From contig CANMZB010000002.1 in the NCBI GenBank assembly GCA_947502265.1, positions 186,001-250,000 on the forward strand: 64,000 nt of DNA. Reading direction: 5' to 3'. A program made the position numbers and the translations under genes. Each line of letters opens with the position of its first letter. Positions within the stretch are counted from its first letter, which is position 1. Of this stretch, positions 1-8,037 are shown piece by piece. Source of the DNA: an uncultured Sulfitobacter sp. GTDB lineage: Bacteria; Pseudomonadota; Alphaproteobacteria; Rhodobacterales; Rhodobacteraceae. The notes beneath the pieces are model-generated. The model saw only the letters and a program-made list of their open reading frames with translations, was not told the origin of the DNA and made no database searches.

Positions 1-712
1 CATAATTCTTGTGCTGCCGTTCATGCGTGCGCCGGTGCAGACCAACAAGGCTGAGTTGGAAGAGACGTTGGGCGGGATCCTGCACCGCGCTTTCAAAGAC
101 CCCAGCTTTATGCTGATTTTCCTCGGATTTTTTTCCTGCGGGTATCAGTTGGGATTTATTACCGCGCATTTTCCGGCCTTCGTGACCGAATTGTGCGGTC
201 CGATCATGGTGGGCGGGGTGCTGCACACTGCGGGCATTACCACCACCAGCGCACTGGGGGCGGTTGCGATTTCGCTTATCGGGGCTGCGAATGTGGGCGG
301 GACGCTGCTTGCCGGTTGGGCGGGGAATAGGTACTCGAAGAAGTATCTGCTTGCCGGGATCTACACGGGTCGCACGATTGTTGCGGCGCTGTTTATCATG
401 CTGCCGATCACCCCGCTTAGTGTGGTTCTTTTTTCCATCGGCATGGGCTCGCTGTGGCTTGCCACGGTGCCGCTGACCTCTGGGTTGATCGCGCATATCT
501 ATGGGGTGCGTTATATGGGAACGCTTTACGGAATCATCTTTTTCAGCCACCAGTTGGGCAGTTTCCTTGGTGTCTGGCTGGGCGGGCGGATGTATGATGT
601 CTACGGCAGCTATACCACTGTCTGGTGGATCGGTATCGCCGTCGGCGCGTTCAGCGCCATCGTTCATCTGCCGGTGCGCGAAAAGCCGATTGGGCTGGCT
701 GTCGCCGCGTGA
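1..712 (+). CDS. MFS transporter, C-terminal part (5' end outside window)
   Basis: This is the C-terminal half of a major facilitator superfamily permease in the inner membrane. The reading frame is open from base 2, so the true start lies upstream; the GTG at 11 is an internal codon. About six hydrophobic segments can be seen, with the short basic loop GNRYSKK between two of them, which resembles the MFS loop-8/9 motif. The protein ends at a TGA at 710-712 with a short cytoplasmic tail. The next gene converges on it only 18 bases downstream. The substrate cannot be told from this fragment; distant resemblance to oxalate/formate or monocarboxylate-type MFS carriers is only an impression. Confidence 0.8.
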   Translation, partial: IILVLPFMRAPVQTNKAELEETLGGILHRAFKDPSFMLIFLGFFSCGYQLGFITAHFPAFVTELCGPIMVGGVLHTAGITTTSALGAVAISLIGAANVGGTLLAGWAGNRYSKKYLLAGIYTGRTIVAALFIMLPITPLSVVLFSIGMGSLWLATVPLTSGLIAHIYGVRYMGTLYGIIFFSHQLGSFLGVWLGGRMYDVYGSYTTVWWIGIAVGAFSAIVHLPVREKPIGLAVAA

Positions 713-730
713 CGCAGCAAAGGGGGCATT

Positions 731-1696
731 TCACCGCGCGGGCGCAGCGTTCGGTGCTGTTTCGGGCGCGGGAAGGAAGCGGCCCAGACGCGTCAGCACG
801 TCGTCGGCGTGAGTATAGGGCAGGCCGTGGCCCGCATCTTCGATAACTTCATGGAGGACGTCGCGGTTCCATGCCGCGAGTTGCCCCATGGCGCTGGCAG
901 GAATCACAGCGTCCTCGCCGCCCCAAATCGCCAAGACAGGCAGGCCTGCACGGCGGATGGTCAAATGCTCGCCCTCCACCGGATGGGCAAGCACACCTCG
1001 AACGCTGGAGAGCAGGGCGGGCAGGTAACCCCGATAACCAAGTTCACGTTCCATCAGGTCGGTGATGCCGGGAACGGCGGCGGGCAGGTCGCGCTCTGCG
1101 CGGATGCCTTTGCGCATCTGGCGTGGAAACAAGGTGAGCATGGCCCACGCGCCAAGCAGCCCGCGCTCGCGCACGAAACGCAATGCGGCGGTCTGGTTCA
1201 GGATCATGCCCGCGGGCGCCAACAGAACGATCCGTTCAACCCGTGCAGGGTGCGTGGCGGCGAAACCTGCCGCAATGGCGCCACCCATGGAATAGCCCAT
1301 CAGATAAAAGGGCTTGTCGATTTCGAGGTGCTCCAGAAGATCATTGAGTTGCCGGAGGAAGAATCCCTTGTTCTGAAGGCCTGTGGGCCTATCGGAATAG
1401 CCGCGCCCCAACAAATCATAGGCCAACACGCGAAAGCCCATTGCCACCAGCCCCTTTGTCAATCCGCCCCAGACAAAGGCGGGCGTGCTAAGGCCGTGAA
1501 TGCACACGATGAGCGGGCCATTCTGCGGCCCGACGAGTTGAAAGTGGGTGACGCCCTGGCTTAGTTCGGCAAATTGTCCGGGTGCGGAGCCGCGCCGTTC
1601 GTCGCTCATTGCGGGGCGTCTGCGTTCAATCAGGAACGGCAGCGCAAAGAGTATCGCAAGACCCAGCGCCGTCCAGATCACACGCGACGTTTCCAT
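731..1696 (-). CDS. Alpha/beta hydrolase, membrane-anchored
   Basis: A 321-residue alpha/beta-hydrolase-fold enzyme. The nucleophile elbow GYSMGG places the catalytic serine at about residue 136, the acid is Asp262 in GGEDAVIP, and the histidine is His290 in DAGHG. The oxyanion region HGLS is near residue 67. Residues 7-23 form a hydrophobic segment followed by ERRR, suggesting an N-terminal membrane anchor with the positive side inside. Its start overlaps the end of the upstream ornithine-cyclodeaminase-like gene by 19 bases, so the two are probably translated together. The substrate is unknown; carboxylesterase, C-C hydrolase and haloalkane-dehalogenase-like enzymes all share this fold. Confidence 0.85.
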   Translation of the reverse strand: METSRVIWTALGLAILFALPFLIERRRPAMSDERRGSAPGQFAELSQGVTHFQLVGPQNGPLIVCIHGLSTPAFVWGGLTKGLVAMGFRVLAYDLLGRGYSDRPTGLQNKGFFLRQLNDLLEHLEIDKPFYLMGYSMGGAIAAGFAATHPARVERIVLLAPAGMILNQTAALRFVRERGLLGAWAMLTLFPRQMRKGIRAERDLPAAVPGITDLMERELGYRGYLPALLSSVRGVLAHPVEGEHLTIRRAGLPVLAIWGGEDAVIPASAMGQLAAWNRDVLHEVIEDAGHGLPYTHADDVLTRLGRFLPAPETAPNAAPAR

Positions 1697-2598
1697 TGAT
1701 CGAGGATGTAGCGGCTGGTCATCAGATCAAGATGCGCACCGCCGCCGTTCTTGCAAATCGTGATTTCCTCGTCCGAATGGCGCTGGAAGGCGTTCAAATC
1801 GTAATAATCCGCGATGATGTCTGATTTGGAAATAACACCTGCCTCCAGCGGGGTCTTTATCTCGCCAATATGGCCCAAAGTGGTTTCGAAACTGTCAACG
1901 AAAAGCCGCGCACGGGTGAGGGCCTCGTCGTCTACCTCGCGCATGTCGGGCCGGTAGGCCCCGATCAGGTCAAGGTGCTGTCCGGGGCGCAGCCACGCGC
2001 CTTTAATCAACGGCTCGGTTGACATGGTGGCGCTGGCGATGATGTCGGCTTGCGCCACCGCGGCCTCCAGATCGTCGACAACCGTGACGTTGGGCAGATC
2101 GGCGGCGAGCGCCTGCGCCGAGGATTTGGTACGGTTCCAGATCGTGAAATGCGCCTGCGGAAAAGCAGCGCCGTAGGCCGCGTGCAAAGAGCGGGCAACC
2201 GTTCCCGCGCCCACCAAAAGGATGTTGCGGCTGTCTGCCCGTGCCAGACGGCGTGCGGCCAACAGGCTGTCTCCGGCAGTTTTCCACTTGGTCACCAGAT
2301 GGAAATCAACAATCGCTTCCAGCGTTCCGTCACCGTCGGAATAAAGGTTCACACCGCCGTTCACATTCGGCTTGCCGCGCGCGCCGTTGTCGGGAAAGAC
2401 GGTGGCGGATTTCACGGCAATGCCCATACCGTCGATCCATGCGGCACGGCTCAGCAGGGTGTCGCGGTCACGGTAAAGAAACGTATCCCCGATCTCTGCC
2501 TTGGGCAGGGCATGACCGGCGGCAAGTGCGTCGGTCAGATCAAGCCAGTCAAGCAACGCTTCGCCAGCCTCGAACGGGATGAAGGGAATGTCGGTCAT
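1678..2598 (-). CDS. Ornithine cyclodeaminase / mu-crystallin family protein
   Basis: A 306-residue NAD(P)-binding protein of the ornithine cyclodeaminase/mu-crystallin family. The Rossmann motif GAGTVA is at residues 130-135, and the substrate-side lysine lies in GIAVKSATVFPDN near residue 63. Family members include ornithine cyclodeaminase, alanine dehydrogenase and ketimine (pyrroline/piperideine-2-carboxylate) reductases, which act on small amino acids in the cytoplasm. The usual LTxxRTAA-like motif reads VTKWKTAG here, with lysine in place of arginine, so the exact reaction should not be assumed. It overlaps the HAD gene upstream by 4 bases and the hydrolase downstream by 19, indicating one operon. 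Confidence 0.85.
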   Translation of the reverse strand: MTDIPFIPFEAGEALLDWLDLTDALAAGHALPKAEIGDTFLYRDRDTLLSRAAWIDGMGIAVKSATVFPDNGARGKPNVNGGVNLYSDGDGTLEAIVDFHLVTKWKTAGDSLLAARRLARADSRNILLVGAGTVARSLHAAYGAAFPQAHFTIWNRTKSSAQALAADLPNVTVVDDLEAAVAQADIIASATMSTEPLIKGAWLRPGQHLDLIGAYRPDMREVDDEALTRARLFVDSFETTLGHIGEIKTPLEAGVISKSDIIADYYDLNAFQRHSDEEITICKNGGGAHLDLMTSRYILDQWKRRV

Positions 2599-3215
2599 AT
2601 GGCCTCCTCGGGCGTGAGCAACCCGGCAGCGATCAGGCGCTCGGCCCAGCCGTGCGGGCCGTCAAAAAGGTGGGTTTGCCATCCGCGCGCAGCGGCAGCA
2701 GCGATGTTTTCGGGACGATCATCGGTGAACAAAAGCGAAGAGCCGGACAGCTTGCTGCCCTCTTCCAACATCTCGTAGATGCGTGGATCGGGTTTGACGA
2801 CACCCATGTGGCCCGAGATGTAATCACCGTCGAAGCCGCGCAGGAACTGATATTTCGTGGCGGCAAGGGCGTAGGTCTCGACCCCGAAATTGGTCAGCGA
2901 AAATACCGGCACGCAGCGCTCTTGAAGGGCAACCATCAGGCGCACCGAATGGTCGATCTCGGGCGTCGCAATGTCGAGCCAGCGGTTGTGCCACAACTCA
3001 AGCTCAGTCTGCCAATCAGGATGCGCTGCCGCTGTCTCCGTGAGGACATGCGTAAAGTTCTCGCCACGGTCGACACGATCATTCATGGCGTGCAAATCAA
3101 TAGCGGCAAAAAGGGCTCGACTACGCTGCGCGCCGATTTCGGCGTCAAAGAAGCGTTCCGGTTGCCATTGGATCAGCACATTTCCGATATCAAAGACCAC
3201 TGCCTTGGGGGTCAT
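2595..3215 (-). CDS. HAD-superfamily hydrolase (YihX-like)
   Basis: A 206-residue haloacid-dehalogenase-superfamily phosphatase. Motif I is VFDIGNVLI with the nucleophile Asp9; the usual second aspartate is replaced by glycine, as in the YihX sugar-phosphatase branch. Motif II is SLTNF, motif III the lysine in VVKPDPRIYE, and motif IV FTDDRPEN. The helical cap between motifs I and II has subclass I size. Its 3' end overlaps the ornithine-cyclodeaminase-like gene by 4 bases. The family dephosphorylates small phosphorylated metabolites; the substrate here is unknown. Confidence 0.85.
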   Translation of the reverse strand: MTPKAVVFDIGNVLIQWQPERFFDAEIGAQRSRALFAAIDLHAMNDRVDRGENFTHVLTETAAAHPDWQTELELWHNRWLDIATPEIDHSVRLMVALQERCVPVFSLTNFGVETYALAATKYQFLRGFDGDYISGHMGVVKPDPRIYEMLEEGSKLSGSSLLFTDDRPENIAAAAARGWQTHLFDGPHGWAERLIAAGLLTPEEAI

Positions 3216-3248
3216 TGTATTTCCTCTCTGCGGGGTGCGAAAACGTCG

Positions 3249-3713
3249 CTAACCCGCCTTTTGTGCCGCTCTTATTTCGCGCTCAAGCGCCTCAAGGAAA
3301 CGGGAACGGTCGGCTTTTGTAAAGCCTTTGCCGCCCCCTTGGCGGAACGGATCGGCGGCGCGCAGGTCCGTCATAAGATCACGCGTTGCCAACACGTTGC
3401 CGATGTTGGCCTTGGTCAACGCCTCGCCGTTGTGTTTGATCACCCGCGCGCCTGCCTCGACGCATTTCGCGGCCAGCGGAATATCCCCTGTTACCACCAC
3501 ATCACCAACGCCGGCGCGATCGGCAATCCACATATCCGCCACATCCGGCCCGTCCGGCACGATCACCGTCTCCACCAGCGGATTACGCGACGGGCGCAGC
3601 CCGCCGTTGGAGACCACAAACATCCGCAAGCCATGGCGCGTGGCCACGCGCTCTGCCTCGTCCTTTACAGGGCAGGCATCTGCGTCGATATACAGCGCGC
3701 TCACGCGGACCAA
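3249..3713 (-). CDS. YaiI/YqxD family protein (DUF188, UPF0178)
   Basis: A 154-residue cytoplasmic protein of the UPF0178 (YaiI/YqxD, DUF188) family, recognised by the N-terminal [17 protein letters not shown] block, the [16 protein letters not shown] block and the conserved [12 protein letters not shown] segment. The fold is related to PIN-like nucleases, and the aspartates in DADACP and TGDIPLA may bind metal, but the family has no firmly established function. Its start overlaps the end of fghA by 13 bases. Length matches the family norm of about 150 residues. Confidence 0.88.
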   Translation of the reverse strand: MVRVSALYIDADACPVKDEAERVATRHGLRMFVVSNGGLRPSRNPLVETVIVPDGPDVADMWIADRAGVGDVVVTGDIPLAAKCVEAGARVIKHNGEALTKANIGNVLATRDLMTDLRAADPFRQGGGKGFTKADRSRFLEALEREIRAAQKAG

Positions 3714-4534
3714 AGCGCATCGGCGTGGAAATTCACATGCTCTTCCATGAAGGTCGAGATGAAGAAATAGCTGTGATCATAGCCGGGCTGCATCCGGAAC
3801 ACGCCATTCTGGCGGCGCTTGGCCATCGCGGCGCTCAATGCTTCGGGCATCAGCAGCTCAAGGAACTGGTCTTGCGTCCCCTGATCCACCAGCACCGGCC
3901 CGTCAAAGCCGCGCTCTTGCATCAGCAGCGTGGCATCGTGGGGCTTCCAGGTGTTCTCATCGGTGCCCAAATAGGCGGTGAATTGTTTGCGGCCCCAATC
4001 GCCGCCCGTGGGGTGCGCGATGGGCGCAAAGGCAGAGACCGAGAGGAACCGCCCCGGCAGTGACATCGCCAGCGTCAACGCCCCGTGTCCGCCCATCGAG
4101 TGACCGCTGATCGCCTGACGGTCCATATCGAGCGGAAAGTTTTCGCCCAGCAACGCGGGTAGCTCGTCGGCGATATAGCTCCACATCTGGAAATGCGGCT
4201 TCCACGGGTCTTGCGTGGCGTTCACATAAAATCCGGCGCCTTGCCCCAGATCATAGGCGTTGTCGTCGGCCACGCCTTCACCGCGCGGAGAGGTGTCGGG
4301 GAACACCAGCGCGATGCCTTGCTCCGCCGCCCACGCCTGCGCGCCTGCCTTTACCATCGCGTTTTCGTGGGTACAGGTCAGGCCCGACAGAAACCACAGG
4401 ACCGGCACCGGTCCGTCCTTTGCCTCTGCGGGCAGGAACAGGGCAAATGTCATGTCGCAGGCACAGGTTTTCGAGGCGTGCTTGATCACATGCTGGGTGC
4501 CGCCAAAGCTGGCATTGCTGGACAGGGTTTCCAT
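3701..4534 (-). CDS. fghA: S-formylglutathione hydrolase
   Basis: A 277-residue esterase-D-family enzyme that hydrolyses S-formylglutathione to formate and glutathione, the second step of glutathione-dependent formaldehyde detoxification in the cytoplasm. The serine nucleophile is Ser146 in SGHSMGGHG, the acid is Asp222 in GTQDQF, and the histidine is His254 in GYDHSY. The family blocks [12 protein letters not shown] and [10 protein letters not shown] are intact, and the length equals that of typical FghA. It leads a minus-strand run with YaiI. The usual partner, glutathione-dependent formaldehyde dehydrogenase, is not in this window. Formaldehyde from methylated-amine breakdown (compare the dehydrogenase at 62249) would be a natural source. 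Confidence 0.95.
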   Translation of the reverse strand: METLSSNASFGGTQHVIKHASKTCACDMTFALFLPAEAKDGPVPVLWFLSGLTCTHENAMVKAGAQAWAAEQGIALVFPDTSPRGEGVADDNAYDLGQGAGFYVNATQDPWKPHFQMWSYIADELPALLGENFPLDMDRQAISGHSMGGHGALTLAMSLPGRFLSVSAFAPIAHPTGGDWGRKQFTAYLGTDENTWKPHDATLLMQERGFDGPVLVDQGTQDQFLELLMPEALSAAMAKRRQNGVFRMQPGYDHSYFFISTFMEEHVNFHADALWSA

Positions 4535-4616
4535 CGGTATCTCCTTTTACGGGTTTCACCTTGGCTACCGTGAAGCGGGGCAGGGGGGCAAGCGGGGAGT
4601 TTGCGCGCTGTGCCGC

Positions 4617-5546
4617 TCAGGCTCCGGTGAGCCACCCGATCCAGAGGCTGACAGTGACAATGCTGAGCGCGGTCGAGAAGAGGATCGCGGCAGAAACGCG
4701 GGCAGGCGCGACATTATAATGCTGGGCCAGAATATAGACGTTTCCGGCCACCGGCAGGGCGGCGGCAGAAATAATTACCGTGGCCTGATAGGGATCCACC
4801 TTGAACAGGACAAAGGCGGCAAAGGCCACAAAAAGCGGATGCAGCACCAGTTTGCAAAAACTCAGCCATGCGGCAACCGACACCCGCTCGGCCGATTTGG
4901 ACGCGAGCGACGCCCCGATGGCGAACAACGCCCCCGGCGTGGCAGCAGCCCCCAGAAGAGCGAGAAATTCGTTCATTGGTGCGGGGATCGGGATTTGCAA
5001 AGCCGACCAGACAAGCCCGGCCGAGATCGCAACAATCATCGGGTTTTTCAACAGCCCCAAGCCGACGGTGCGCAGAATGCCGATGCTCATCCGCCCGTCG
5101 CGCGATCCGGTAATCAGGATCACGATCAGCGAGGAAAAGACGATCAGATCAACGGCAAGGGCCAGCATCACCGGCCCAATCGCCTCTGGCCCCAAAAGAA
5201 GCGTCAGCATCGGTACACCCAGAAATCCGGTATTGCCGATCACGGCGCATTGCGCCTCCATCGCTGTGATCTCGACGTCGAGTTTGCGCACATAGCACAC
5301 CAGCGTCGCGATGGCGTAGACAAACGCCGTGCCACAAAGATACGCCCCGACCAGCCTGCTGTTCCAGACCTCTGCAATCGGCAGGTTTGCCGAAAACCGG
5401 AACAACATGGCAGACAGCGCAAAATAGAACACGAATTTCGTGAGGTAGGCTGTCGCCTCTTGCGTGAAGAATCGGGTGCGCCCTGCCCAGTAGCCAAGCC
5501 CGATAAGTGCAAAAAAGGGGAGCGTTTTGAGGAAGATCGCCAACAT
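4617..5546 (-). CDS. AEC (auxin efflux carrier) family transporter
   Basis: A 309-residue membrane protein of the auxin-efflux-carrier family, with about ten hydrophobic segments and the short polar loop GRTRFFTQEA after the first. The middle contains NTGFLGVPML, a typical AEC block, and the C-terminal half repeats the fold. Bacterial AEC proteins export small organic acids such as malate or malonate; the substrate here is unknown. It is transcribed away from the TetR-type regulator at 5698, and the shared 151-base region carries two palindromes, so it is the likely regulatory target of that repressor. Confidence 0.85.
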   Translation of the reverse strand: MLAIFLKTLPFFALIGLGYWAGRTRFFTQEATAYLTKFVFYFALSAMLFRFSANLPIAEVWNSRLVGAYLCGTAFVYAIATLVCYVRKLDVEITAMEAQCAVIGNTGFLGVPMLTLLLGPEAIGPVMLALAVDLIVFSSLIVILITGSRDGRMSIGILRTVGLGLLKNPMIVAISAGLVWSALQIPIPAPMNEFLALLGAAATPGALFAIGASLASKSAERVSVAAWLSFCKLVLHPLFVAFAAFVLFKVDPYQATVIISAAALPVAGNVYILAQHYNVAPARVSAAILFSTALSIVTVSLWIGWLTGA

Positions 5547-5616
5547 GCGACAGGGATAGCTTGCACCAATCTGCGGCGCTAGGGAAATCGGCCTGTGGCG
5601 GGCGTGAAATGGGGAC

Positions 5617-5638
5617 TATGCGGGGCTGTAACCGCATA
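5617..5638. promoter_or_regulatory. Candidate TetR operator (7-bp inverted repeat)
   Basis: TATGCGG at 5617-5623 and its exact complement CCGCATA at 5632-5638 form perfect arms separated by 8 bases. The site lies in the divergent promoter region between the AEC transporter and the TetR-type regulator, where autoregulatory TetR operators are usually found. The assignment to this regulator is inferred. Confidence 0.5.
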
Positions 5639-5661
5639 CACCCTTGGAAGTGAACCGATCT

Positions 5662-5676
5662 GTTTATATATTAAAC
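5662..5676. promoter_or_regulatory. AT-rich palindrome upstream of TetR gene
   Basis: GTTTA at 5662-5666 and TAAAC at 5672-5676 are perfect inverted arms around TATAT. The site is 22 bases before the TetR start codon and could be a second operator, or simply contain the -10 element of the promoter. Confidence 0.35.
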
Positions 5677-5697
5677 CTGAGACGTGTTGGAGTGATC

Positions 5698-6327
5698 ATG
5701 ACCAAAGCCGCCGAAAGCAACCCGTCCATCAACCGCAAGGGCCGCAAGTACGGGCAGGTCCTTGAGGGGGCGCGGCAGGTGTTTATGGCCGACGGTTTCG
5801 AAGGGGCCAGCGTTGACGAGATCGCGCGGGTGGCCGAAGTGTCCAAGGCGACGCTTTACAAATATTTCTCCGACAAACAGATCCTGTTCATGGAGGTTGC
5901 CAAAGCGGAATGCCAACGGCAGGCCGGCGCTGCGACGGACAGTATCGAAATGGCAGCCCCGCCACGGGCAGTGCTGAAGCAGGCAGGGCGGCACTTTCTG
6001 TGCTTTATGACAAGCCAGCTTGGCCAGCAGATATTTCGCATCTGCGTCGCAGAATCGGGTCGGTTTCCCGAGCTGGGCCGCCGCTTTTATGACACCGGCC
6101 CTGCGGTGATGCGCGCCGAAATGGCCGCCTATTTTGCCCAAGCCTGCGCGCGCGGCGAATTGGAGATCAACGATTATGTGCTGGCGGCGGACCAGTTTGC
6201 CGAGCTGTGCAAGGCCGATTTATTCATGCGGATGATTCTCGGCGTGGTAGACACGGTCGACAAAACAGACATAGACCGCATTATAGACGGTGCGGTTAAT
6301 ACATTTCTAGCGAGGTATGGAACATGA
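5698..6327 (+). CDS. TetR/AcrR family transcriptional regulator
   Basis: A 209-residue one-component repressor. The N-terminal helix-turn-helix is clear in SVDEIARVAEVSKATLYKYF, and the rest is an all-helical ligand and dimerisation domain resembling the AefR-like C-terminal type. I chose ATG 5698 because GGAG sits 5 bases upstream at 5689-5692; the frame is open further upstream to 5644 but without a comparable ribosome site. The gene is divergent from the AEC transporter and overlaps the following I78 lipoprotein gene by 4 bases, so both are likely under its control. The effector is unknown. Confidence 0.88.
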   Translation: MTKAAESNPSINRKGRKYGQVLEGARQVFMADGFEGASVDEIARVAEVSKATLYKYFSDKQILFMEVAKAECQRQAGAATDSIEMAAPPRAVLKQAGRHFLCFMTSQLGQQIFRICVAESGRFPELGRRFYDTGPAVMRAEMAAYFAQACARGELEINDYVLAADQFAELCKADLFMRMILGVVDTVDKTDIDRIIDGAVNTFLARYGT

Positions 6328-6602
6328 GGTATACGATATTGGCGGGGTTGATGTTGGCGGGCTGCGGGGACGCTATGGCACCGGTTCAGGGCAACGGGCC
6401 TGCGGCTGCGGCGGGGCCTGATACCTGTGGTGCTGCGGCCTATCAGCATCTGTTGGGCAAAGGCGCTGCTGCGTCACTTGTCGTGCCGGAGCCCAAGCGC
6501 GTTTATGGCGCTGCGGACCCCGTCACGTTGGATTATCTTGCGGACCGCATCAACGTGCAGCTGGATAACACGGACACTATTGTTGCGGTCACCTGCGGCT
6601 GA
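6324..6602 (+). CDS. Peptidase inhibitor I78 family lipoprotein
   Basis: A 92-residue small lipoprotein. The signal peptide ends in the lipobox LAGC (Cys14). The mature part carries the I78 inhibitor pattern: DTCGAAAYQHLLGK, then a variable stretch, then ADRINVQLDNTDTIVAVTCG at the C-terminus. I78 proteins are small periplasmic inhibitors of serine peptidases. Its ATG overlaps the TGA of the TetR gene, so it is translationally coupled to the regulator, an unusual partner for this family. Confidence 0.8.
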   Translation: MRYTILAGLMLAGCGDAMAPVQGNGPAAAAGPDTCGAAAYQHLLGKGAAASLVVPEPKRVYGAADPVTLDYLADRINVQLDNTDTIVAVTCG

Positions 6603-6823
6603 CCGGCGCTTGGGCGTTGATACGCGCAACATCCCCACCAAAGTCTGGCACAACGCCTGATCGCCCACCGCGATTGTGGCGCTGATGCCGGTGCTCTGTT
6701 CGGTCAGCTGTGGCCCTCTATATGCCCTCATGGTGTTAACCCCTTGGATGCCTTTGTACCGCATTGGAAAAGTCTTCCGGTCGGGGGCTTGATTTAGGGG
6801 CCGAAGGGGGCAACTCTTGGCGT

Positions 6824-7183
6824 ATGAACATTCCTACGATCCCCTTAAAGGCAGGCTCCGGCGGCGGCAATGAGCGCCCTGTCGAGCAAGTGGCGTTTCA
6901 CCGTACAGAGCTTTCCGTCATTCTGGCGCTTTATGGCCGGATGGTCGCGGCGGGGGAGTGGCGCGATTACGGTATTTCCTGTCTGCACGAGGTCGCTGTG
7001 TTTTCGGTTTTTCGCCGAACGGCAGAGATGCCGCTTTACCGCATCGAAAAGCGCCCCAAACTGCGCGGTAAACAGGGCATGTATGCGGTTGTGGGTACAG
7101 GGGGGCAGGTTCTCAAGCGCGGCGCTGATTTAAAGGCTGTCTTACGGGTGTTGGAGAAAAAACTCATCCGGGCGATCACGTAG
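6824..7183 (+). CDS. DUF2794 family protein
   Basis: A 119-residue protein of the alphaproteobacterial DUF2794 family, recognised by VAFHRTELSVILALYGRMVA, the segment LHEVAVFSVFRRTAEMPLYRI and the end VLRVLEKKLIRAI. I chose ATG 6824 because the frame upstream (open to 6764) is not family-like. No signal peptide or membrane segment is seen, so it is expected in the cytoplasm. The function is unknown. The 221 bases before it hold no gene I can support. Confidence 0.85.
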   Translation: MNIPTIPLKAGSGGGNERPVEQVAFHRTELSVILALYGRMVAAGEWRDYGISCLHEVAVFSVFRRTAEMPLYRIEKRPKLRGKQGMYAVVGTGGQVLKRGADLKAVLRVLEKKLIRAIT

Positions 7184-7248
7184 CCATCCGCAGGATTGAG
7201 TTTAGTTGGCCAAATGAAGCAGGGGCTGCGCACCGATGCAGGCGGGCG

Positions 7249-8037
7249 TCAGGTCGGTATCAGTCTGCGGTGGGCCGTGACAGGTCCATCACTGGCGGCG
7301 ATTCTGCCGATTGTAGCAAGCAAAGGTTCGAACGTGCAGGACATGGTGTGGGCATTTGCATGGATAATCGTATCTGCATCCCAGACCAACGCCACGTGCC
7401 CTTTCCAAAACAGAAGATCGTTACGCGCGGGGACGGTGCCAGCGGGCAGAAGGGTACCCAGCGTGTTTTCCTGTAAATCGCTGTCCCCGGCGCAGGCGAT
7501 GCCACAGGCGACGCAGGCAGCCTGAACCAGCCCGGAACAATCTATACCGCTGCGGCTGTTGCCGCCCCACAGATAGGGCGTTCCGATAAACATCGCGGCA
7601 ATCTGCGCGGGATCGTGCGCCATATCATCCAGCGGCGCGATGTGTTGGTTCGGGATGAAACCCTGCGCGGTCTGGGTGAATTTGTGGCCGGTATCCAAAG
7701 CCGCGATCCGGCAGCCGTGGCTGAGCGCCACACGGTCAGCCGATTTCATATCCGGTTCGATATATGCGTGGCTGGCTGCGGTCGTGATCTTGTGGGTGAG
7801 GGGCAGCGGCGGTGCGATCTCGTGCAGTTCCACAAAGCCGCAATACCCGTCAAATCCGGTTTGCACATAGGCCCAGCCATCGCGGCGGTCCAGCACGGTC
7901 ACGTCCGCACCCAGCAACAACTGCCTGTCGCGCGGCCCATTGGGGCGGCGCATCAGATTGACAAGCGGGCGCGCGATTTGCGCGGCCTCGTGCAGGGTGA
8001 TGAGGTCCTGATCGGGTGTGAGGCGCGGGTCGCTCAT
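7249..8037 (-). CDS. NlpC/P60 family peptidase with SH3-like N-terminus
   Basis: A 262-residue cell-wall-type cysteine peptidase. Residues 1-140 contain two SH3-like segments (for example RRDGWAYVQTGFDGYCGFV), and residues 145-262 form the NlpC/P60 domain with Cys167 in GIDCSGL, His214 in GHVAL and a third polar residue His226 in IIHANAH. This matches gamma-D-glutamyl-diamino-acid endopeptidases that trim murein peptides. No signal peptide is visible, so it may work on recycled muropeptides in the cytoplasm. Its start overlaps the end of the M17 aminopeptidase gene by 4 bases, and the pair may act in sequence on peptides. Confidence 0.88.
   Translation of the reverse strand: MSDPRLTPDQDLITLHEAAQIARPLVNLMRRPNGPRDRQLLLGADVTVLDRRDGWAYVQTGFDGYCGFVELHEIAPPLPLTHKITTAASHAYIEPDMKSADRVALSHGCRIAALDTGHKFTQTAQGFIPNQHIAPLDDMAHDPAQIAAMFIGTPYLWGGNSRSGIDCSGLVQAACVACGIACAGDSDLQENTLGTLLPAGTVPARNDLLFWKGHVALVWDADTIIHANAHTMSCTFEPLLATIGRIAASDGPVTAHRRLIPT

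Noticed and set aside
2652-3770. A 372-codon plus-strand frame opposite the HAD and YaiI genes
   Set aside because: Same reason: it covers two recognised minus-strand genes and shows no family motif.
4260-5582. A 440-codon plus-strand frame opposite fghA and the AEC gene
   Set aside because: It spans two unrelated recognised genes, is very basic and low in hydrophobic order, and has no start signals.
6474-6764. A 96-codon minus-strand frame after the I78 gene
   Set aside because: It overlaps the I78 gene antisense and shows no recognisable domain or ribosome site.
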